Assembly: GCA_023374045.1 (NCBI GenBank)
Contig: JAIOTZ010000036.1
Location: 37,861 to 101,860 of the forward strand
Direction: 5' to 3'
From: Limonium bicolor
Taxonomy: Eukaryota; Streptophyta; Magnoliopsida; Caryophyllales; Plumbaginaceae
Length of the DNA: 64,000 bases
In this document: positions 57,398 to 64,000 of the stretch, piece by piece
How positions within the stretch are numbered: the first letter of the stretch is position 1
Layout of the letters: each line of letters starts with the position of its first letter
Made by a program: the position numbers and the translations under genes
Notes under the pieces: generated by a model
What the model was told of the DNA's origin: nothing
Seen by the model: only the letters and a program-made list of their open reading frames with translations
Database searches by the model: none

Positions 57398-58821
57398 GGC
57401 GAAAGCTTAGAGTATGTTTTACGTATAGTTCGTAAACTACTATGTGCATAGCACAAAGAAATTGTTTTGATGTTTGGACCACATGTTACATAAACATGTG
57501 TTACCCATTCATTGTGTAAGTATAAGTATTGTGCATGAGAGATGCAAGTAACGAGTAAGTATTGTGCATGAGAGATGCAAGTAATGAGTATGTAATATTC
57601 ATGAAAAGGGGAGTAGAGAGACTCCTAGGGAATGGGAATCCCTTTAGTATTTGTCTATTGAGATTAGACATGAGATATGACGAGTATAAATCGGCATGAA
57701 ACCGATGTGTAACCTAAGAGGGAGTGAGTTCCCTAGGTGATTTTATTTGAGAATGATTGATGGAGTGAGTTCCATCCTTTGGAGTTGTATGTTGTATGTT
57801 TAAGTTGAGTTGAGTAATAATTGACTAATGAGGCCACAAATATGGAATGCCTAGGCAAGGTAAGTGAAACAATAGAGAATAATGGATGACTTAAGTCCAT
57901 GATAAAGATAAATTGAAACAGATTGTTTTATGAATATGACTAGAAAAAGTAAAAGATAGAAAACGAAATGTTTGTCTATCTGATTGTTGAAACTGACGTG
58001 GGAGGTGGAACTTGGTCTGCTAGCGATCAAGGGAAACGAACAACAAATTGGGGTGGAAGGATAGTTCAACACTTATGTTGATCACATCAGGGTTGGATGA
58101 TTCTTGAAGCTCCCTATAAGTGGTCATAAGTAATCACGCTAAGAAAAGATACAGCTACCATAAATTTGATTTGGAGTTGTGTGATGTTTTAAAAAGAATT
58201 TCAAACAGATTTTGAAAAAGAATTTTCTTCAAGTCTGAAGATGGAAACGAAAACTGGTTTTGAAACCGCTATCACCCGCCGATGGCTGTGGCCTTAAGTC
58301 TTGATGACCGGTAGAACGGTGGGCGTGTATTGGTTTTGAAACCATTGCACCGTACGTGCGGCGGTCCTAAGTGACCGGTTGGGGCGTGTCAGTGTGATTT
58401 TTCCAAAGGCAGCGGGACGGGGAGAGTACCCTGAGATGTTCCTGTGTTGAGTGAGTCAACCAGAGTGCCTGAGGATATGTATATGTGTAACGTTTTGATC
58501 AGAACCGAAGGGACCGTGGGCCAGAGAGGTAAGTGCCCATGTCATGAAGCGGCCGTGAACCCAGAAGAGATAAGTGTTCAACGTGGACCGGTACCTGAGG
58601 GATCAGTAGTATATTACTCAACATGGATTCAAGGACTGTAGTGCCTTTTTTCTCGGACCGTTCCATGGAGAGAGAACAAAGTAATTTTTGATTGCTATAC
58701 ATGCTGTGATATGTGTGAGGTATGTGTAGTATGAAATGAGACAGACTTGTGAATCTGTAAGGTTGTACATGTATTATAACCTTGCATAGTACGCCCATGA
58801 GAGTAACCATTTAGATTCACC

Positions 58822-58852
58822 AACTTGAGGACAAGTTCCTAAGGGGGGTAGA
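58822..58852 (+). promoter_or_regulatory. Pre-PPT hairpin and PPT, family C
   Basis: AACTTG and CAAGTT arms around AGGA (58822-58837), then AAGGGGGGTAGA (58841-58852) directly before LTR 2. Confidence 0.85.
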
Positions 58853-58853
58853 T

Positions 58854-61800
58854 TTAATACCCCGGATCTAATGGTGATTTAATTACTCTAATAAAATTAT
58901 TTAAGGGCCTAATTGTGCCTAGAGAGTATCGGTAAAAGAATAAAACCAAAAGAAAAGAGAAAATGCGTTAAAAAGCGAAAAACGCTAAAATGCGCATTAA
59001 ATGAAAATAAGAGATATCTGATCTCGTAGGGTCCGAGATGGATTCCTAAGGCTTAGTTAGGCCTAATTAGTATACGGGAATGATTCCTGAAGAAAACGGA
59101 TCCAAATAATGGATTGAAACGCTAATAAGCATAAACACGTTTTTTGAGAAAACCCGAAACGTGACTTTAAGCGGTCAAACGGACCCGTAGAAATTATAGT
59201 TGATTAAATAACTATAAATAAGTTTTAATGGAAGCTTAATAACCATTAAAAATAAAGAAACAAGAAAAATCCGAAAAACGGGCCCGGTTATGAATAGTAC
59301 CTAACCGGGTAATTTAAAAGTGTTTCTTGTAAAAAAACCAAAGAAGAAAAACGCTACCAGCTAGTATTTTGTGTGGGGCCAATTTTAATTAGTATGTACC
59401 ACACATTAATAAGCTTGCTAGTTATTAATAGCAAGAAGACAAGAAAATAAGTAAAGTAAAAAGTGAAATAGTAAAAGAGATTTAAGTACTCTCTTACCTC
59501 CCTTCTTTCTTATTTCACGATTTGCCCCAACCTCTGGCTACCCTCCTTCTTCCGCCTCTGTAAACATGGCGATTTCAAAACAGCACACCACCTCCATCTT
59601 GTTCTCACCTTTCTCTGCTCTCATTCTTACCGAATCGCATAAAAATGGTATCGTTAGATTCGTATCGGCGAGGGCTACGTTTTCCACCCCTCAAATCTCG
59701 ATTCCTCCATCTTCACTTCCATGGGTGTTGGAGCTTTTGGAGCTTCAAGAGCTGATTTTAACTCTCCTCCATCTCCTTAATGTCTCAAAGGTAATAATAA
59801 GTAAGAGTTTGGCCATTTCAAGCTTGTGTCTTGCGATTTGGAAAATTTTCCTCACGTTGAAAATTCTTCTCATTTCAGCCGATTCTCCATGCCTTGGGGT
59901 GCTGGAAATTCCATTATTTTGACCAAGCTCTCCTTTGGACATTCCAAGGTAATACCTAAGTTAGAACCCTAAGGACTAGCTCCTATGATATTAACTTTGT
60001 GAGTTATCCGTGAGTAATAAACTAGTTGTTATGTGTGGTTTGGGGTATGAGTAGACATCAATCTATACCTCTGTTAGTGTGGAAACAAGAAAGAAAGAGA
60101 GAATCAGAGAAGGAGGAAGAAGAGGGAAGAAAACCGAAAAACTAGCAAGGTAATGAATTTACTTGGGTGTTTCGTTCTCTGGAAACCGATTTTGAATGTA
60201 AATAAATAACCACGAACTAGTGGTAGTCTTGTACTACAATATTGGTTTTTGATTGAGGAAGTTTTAATGCTGTGTTGGAGATGCAAAACAAACTTAGAAA
60301 CTGAGCTTGTATTGTGGATAACAGAGGGGAAATTAATGTGTTGCTGTAAGGATTTTTATGTTGTAATAACAGGGATGGAAAAAACTGATTTTGGTGGTTG
60401 TTGTAGTGTGGTGTAAATGCTAAGAATGCAGTTAAGTTATGGCAAAACTTGTTTAGGAAATAATGCCATGTGAGTGCTTGGAATGGCATCAGTAAGTGAG
60501 GTTTGAATGGTTTAAAAAAAACCAAATCTGTTACAATCTGATAAAAACAAGAGAAACTAGCTTGTAAGTGTAAGAGAATCTAAGTGAAATTGACTAGAAT
60601 TGGTGAGTGTACTTGTGCTTGGTTTAAGGTGGTTTAGGTGGGTATTAGACGCTAAAAACCATGTGGATTTTAGTTGGTGAAGATAGGTTAATCATGGGCT
60701 AGAGATAACCTGTACAGATTATGAACTCTCAAATTGGTAAAATCTGTAGCAGGGTCCGGGACCTAGTCCATGGACAAAGTCCCGGACCCCCCCTTATTCA
60801 TGCCGTGAGATTACCCTGCACTTGGTCCGGGACTTTGGGTATGGAAAAGGTCCCGGACCACCCCATTTAAATAGACCGAGATGAACATCCATGCTGGTCC
60901 GGGACTTGGGATAGGGGACAAGGTCCCGGACCATGGTAGAAAAACCCACCCGAGAGTTACAACCAGCTTTGGTCCGGGACTTAAGATAGGGACCAAGTCC
61001 GGACCACCCCCAGAAACCTACAGAGAGCATTTTAAGGTTTTAAATGATGGGGTTGAATGTTAATGATGTTATAAGATGTTAAGGCCTTGTTTGGTGACTT
61101 ATAAAGGCCCTTAGAAGTTTAGAGTGTTAGAAGTATTAAGAAGTGAGAACTCAAATTAACAAGAGTAAAACCGAGTTAACGGGATAACGGGGTAAAAAAC
61201 GGGAATAGCATTTTATTATGTGCCGTAAGAGCTTAGTATTAATAATATGTTTGAAACATTATCAGAGAATCGTGCGTGACCCAGTATGGTGAGATGAGAC
61301 GGTAAAGTATAAAGAACCCGGTGAAAGGTATGATTTTCTCATACTCCGCGTGCTAACCGAGTTACGTTGATTTGTGTGTTTGTGTGCCGGCTTAATCAAG
61401 ATTAAAGCATGAAAATAATCCCTTGTTGATGATTATGCATGTTGTTGTTGAATGAGCTAACATACTAGTATGCCGGTGGGTCTAACATAGTGAAGGACCG
61501 ACTCGTAGTGAGTAACGTTTGGCTAGAGACCCCTAGATCGGGTCGGTGCTTATGATAACGCAAACGTGCAAACACACACACTATCTGTTAAAGTATAACG
61601 ATAACACAAACATATGAACTCCCTAGAATGTGAGGAGATGTACGGGTTGAGTAAATACCCGATAATGGTTAGAAAACCACATTGAAACAACCCACGAAAC
61701 AAATGAGAGTGGAAGGATAAGTGAACCCCTTCAAGAGGATTTAAGATAGTTTGAGATGTGAACTAGCGATGAGGTAAAAGAGACCTGAGGGATTAGTAGC

Positions 61801-63053
61801 TCCCTTGAGACATGGTCGACCTCCTATATGAGGATTTTACCTGGTATATGCAAGTAAACCGAAAGTATGAGTAAAGTAAATGTATGGGTAACTCTTAAAA
61901 CCTAAGATTAACCGAACTAAAGTAATGTTCCCAAGTCATTAGAAACATCGAGAGTGATGCTTCTAGACTAATATACATGATATTATTATAACTCCGAGAG
62001 AGGAGTGTATGGGAACGAGAGTAGTCGAGAGTAGTTGGACCTAAGTAAAAGATATAGGAACTAAGAGAGAGTTCCGTGAGCTAGTTGAACCTTCCACCAT
62101 GCTAGACCCAGAGTAGGGTCGAAACCGGGGAAGTAAGACTATGCTAGAGAGCCATGAGTTTTGGCCTAAGTATGTATTAAGAGTATCAAGCGTGACGTAG
62201 GAGACCTGTAGCGTCTCAAGAATCTACAAAGTTTGAGTATAATTAACCCGAGTGTGGGTGAGAAACGAGTATAATTAACCCAAGATATGGGTGCGATAAT
62301 GAGTATAGATAACCCAAGGGTGTGGGTGAGATAATAAGTATAAGAACCCGAGAGAATGGGTGAGTATAGTACGAGTTAGCCCAGGAGATGGGTGTGTATA
62401 TGAACAAGTAACCCGAGAGAGCGGGTGAGATAATGAATAAGTAAACAAGGCAAGGTGAGGTATAACCCTCAAGGCCTAAGAGTAAGCAGATACAACTACA
62501 CCTTGTTATGTTAGTTTGGAATTGTGTTCCGTGATTGGATTAGATTCCTTGAGTAATACACATATTTATTGTATTGCTATGATGCATGTTGTTTGACTAA
62601 TGAACTCCATGTATATCCGACAAAGTAGTCGGCGTACCCCGGTTAGCGCTCGGGGTATGCGAATTTCATATGCAGCGTTAAGCTGAGCCCCTAGGGGCGA
62701 TGTTTTTATTTTACAGGTACACCGAAGATTTACCGTTCGAGAGTAGGACGGGGTCGGTGGGTTACATGGGTAGTAGTTCTAATTACTTATGTATTTAAGG
62801 AGTGTAAGACCGAATGTGTTGTCGGTATCCATTTATTGTAGACTCGGTATAGTGAAGAAATGATTGAGTATTGTATTTGTTGTGTACTCGGTTGTTCCAG
62901 TTCATCAGACCGTTACGGTATGTAAGAAGGCCTGGTTAGCCATATGGGTGGCTATTGGCGTTGTTTCACCCCTCGTTGTATTAGAGTTCCGCTGCGCGAG
63001 TAGATAATTGGTGACAATGTATGGTAATGACGAGCTTCGGTTGGGGTGTTACA
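58854..63053 (+). mobile_element. Family C LTR 2 (4.2 kb)
   Basis: Near-identical to LTR 1; differences are mostly one-base indels. Hairpin array at 60752-61005, ACCC/GGGT repeat at about 62240-62430, terminal GGGGTGTTACA at 63053. Confidence 0.9.
60752..61005 (+). repeat. Four tandem GC-rich hairpins, family C LTR 2
   Basis: Same four-unit array as 51529-51783. Unit 4 has lost one base of its right arm (AAGTCCGGACC). Confidence 0.9.
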
Positions 63054-63056
63054 AAA

Positions 63057-63084
63057 TGGTATCAGAGCGAAGTATCGCTCTGAT
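63057..63084 (+). promoter_or_regulatory. Met-type PBS with hairpin, family C unit 2
   Basis: TGGTATCAGAGCGA with the perfect inverted arm TCGCTCTGAT (63061-63084), as in unit 1. Confidence 0.92.
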
Positions 63085-63302
63085 GACTGGAAATACCGAG
63101 CTTAGGAAATACCGAGTTAGGAATTAGAGACTTGGGCTATGGGTGAGTGGTAGCGTAAGAGATGCGCTGTTAGGAACTTCCAGTATGATCTGGATACCTA
63201 CGATACCAGACCCGCCCTCCACAACCCCCCGTATTAAAAGCTTGGGAAAGAACGTCAGAGAGACGGGGAAAACCCGATCTGACACTTATTTAATATTTCG
63301 AT

Positions 63303-63526
63303 ATGAACCAGAATCCGTCACGCGTAGATCCTGATAACCGGAAACCCCGGAGATGGATCTCGTTGGAACGACATAACCGCATTAAAAGCGGAAGATCGAG
63401 AAATCCTAATCCAAGGAGACTGGAATCTGTGGCAAGCTTGGGCGACTTGCTTAGCAGTCGCGAGAACCCAGCTGGCCGAGCAGCAGCAAGAAGGAGCACT
63501 AACCGTGCATCAAGGCAGATTCATGA
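63303..63526 (+). pseudogene. gag: Remnant gag N-terminus, family C unit 2
   Basis: Starts MNQNPSR like unit 1, but indels put the remainder in a basic frame up to 63533. The Gln-rich helix is readable only after a frame change. No capsid or zinc-knuckle motif follows. Confidence 0.45.
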
Positions 63527-64000
63527 GAACTAACAAGAACCGGGACACTTGTCTACGGACCGCCATAGTTAACTAATACCACCAACGGTATATGTATTGA
63601 CTAAGAATCTAGTCAAAGGTAGATGCAACCACCCTGCCACACCCGAAGAGGTTACAATACCTAACGGACACAGCTTAGACAACTACAAGCATAACTACGG
63701 GATACACCCGAATAGGATTACAGCAGTAGTGCCTAAAAGACTTAACCTCGGTAACCATAGTAAAGACATGGGAACGAGCAACGAGGTAGAACGAAGCACT
63801 AAGTAATTAAGGAACTCCGAGAGTGGAGAAGCGCCTAAATTGAATGACAGTCATGTCAAGATGAGTGAGAAGCAGCTCTAAGGAGTAGTTATCCAACTAA
63901 AGGATCAAGGAAGAGCCGACAAGGCTACCAAATATGACGTGAACGATACCGTGACCAGTATGAGTTAACCTAAAAACCGCCTGTACCGCGCACTTGCCAC

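Larger units (their letters stand above)
53843..58853 (+). mobile_element. Family C internal region 1 (5.0 kb)
   Basis: PBS, remnant gag start, then noncoding DNA to the PPT at 58841-58852. Contains counterparts of family A landmarks in the same order: GCACTTGC hairpin, block at 55170-55329, 60-bp block, second PPT-like tract, GCAC hairpin, pre-PPT hairpin. Otherwise no credible gene in 54311-58853. Confidence 0.87.
49620..64000 (+). mobile_element. Family C tandem retrotransposon array, runs off the window
   Basis: LTR (49620-53842), internal (53843-58853), LTR (58854-63053), then a second PBS and internal start to the window end. The second LTR is followed by its own internal region instead of host DNA, so this is again a head-to-tail array, with a period of about 9.23 kb. 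LTRs exceed 4 kb and start TTAATACCCC, a variant of the family start. No pol is visible. Confidence 0.85.
63054..64000 (+). mobile_element. Family C internal region 2, partial
   Basis: PBS, gag N-terminal remnant and the region up to the left arm of the GCACTTGC hairpin, where the window ends. Confirms that LTR 2 is shared between two units. Confidence 0.85.

Overview
The window is intergenic heterochromatin from a flowering plant. I find no host gene, tRNA or rRNA; nearly every base belongs to nested, coding-poor LTR retrotransposons. Evidence is a set of LTR boundaries (TG...CA or close variants), primer binding sites (PBS) matching plant initiator-Met or Asp tRNA, polypurine tracts (PPT) directly before LTRs, one 5-bp target duplication and decayed gag genes. 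I see no reverse transcriptase, RNase H, integrase or protease, so all elements look non-autonomous. Four related families (called A, B, C and D/F here) share LTRs starting like TGAAATACCCC and ending GGGGTGTTACA with, where visible, a Met-type PBS. A Del/Tekay-like chromoviral ancestry is likely, but without pol this is an inference. Element E is a different, Athila-like type with an Asp-type PBS.

Layout: 1-849 is the 3' end and partial LTR of element B. 850-48878 is a head-to-tail array of family A with a period near 10.1 kb: LTR1 (broken), internal 1, LTR2 (19627-25210), internal 2, LTR3 (29726-35329), internal 3, LTR4 (39901-45461) and internal 4 (truncated). LTR1 carries a reverse-oriented solo LTR (F, 4941-9178) and has lost its 3' end. 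Internal 1 carries complete reverse-oriented element E (9926-15811) inside gag. 48879-49619 is a partial LTR (D) inside internal 4. 49620-64000 is a second head-to-tail array, family C: LTR, internal, LTR, partial internal, period about 9.2 kb.

Family A encodes only a gag-like protein. Its reading frame is restored across all four segments only if three 75-85 bp GT...AG segments are removed, so the gene looks like it contains three spliceosomal introns. Family C keeps only a gag N-terminal remnant. Despite lacking pol, A and C keep the same noncoding landmarks in the same order: a perfect hairpin on the PBS, a GCACTTGC hairpin, a long similar block, a 60-bp block, a second PPT-like tract, a small GTATGC-type hairpin, a pre-PPT hairpin and the PPT. 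Several of these stems differ between families by paired, compensating changes. This is the strongest candidate for an undescribed system: parasitic elements reduced to cis-acting RNA modules plus an intron-bearing gag.

Limits: copies differ mainly by single-base indels, which may partly be sequencing error, so frameshift counts and exact array copy number should be treated cautiously. All alignments were done by eye.
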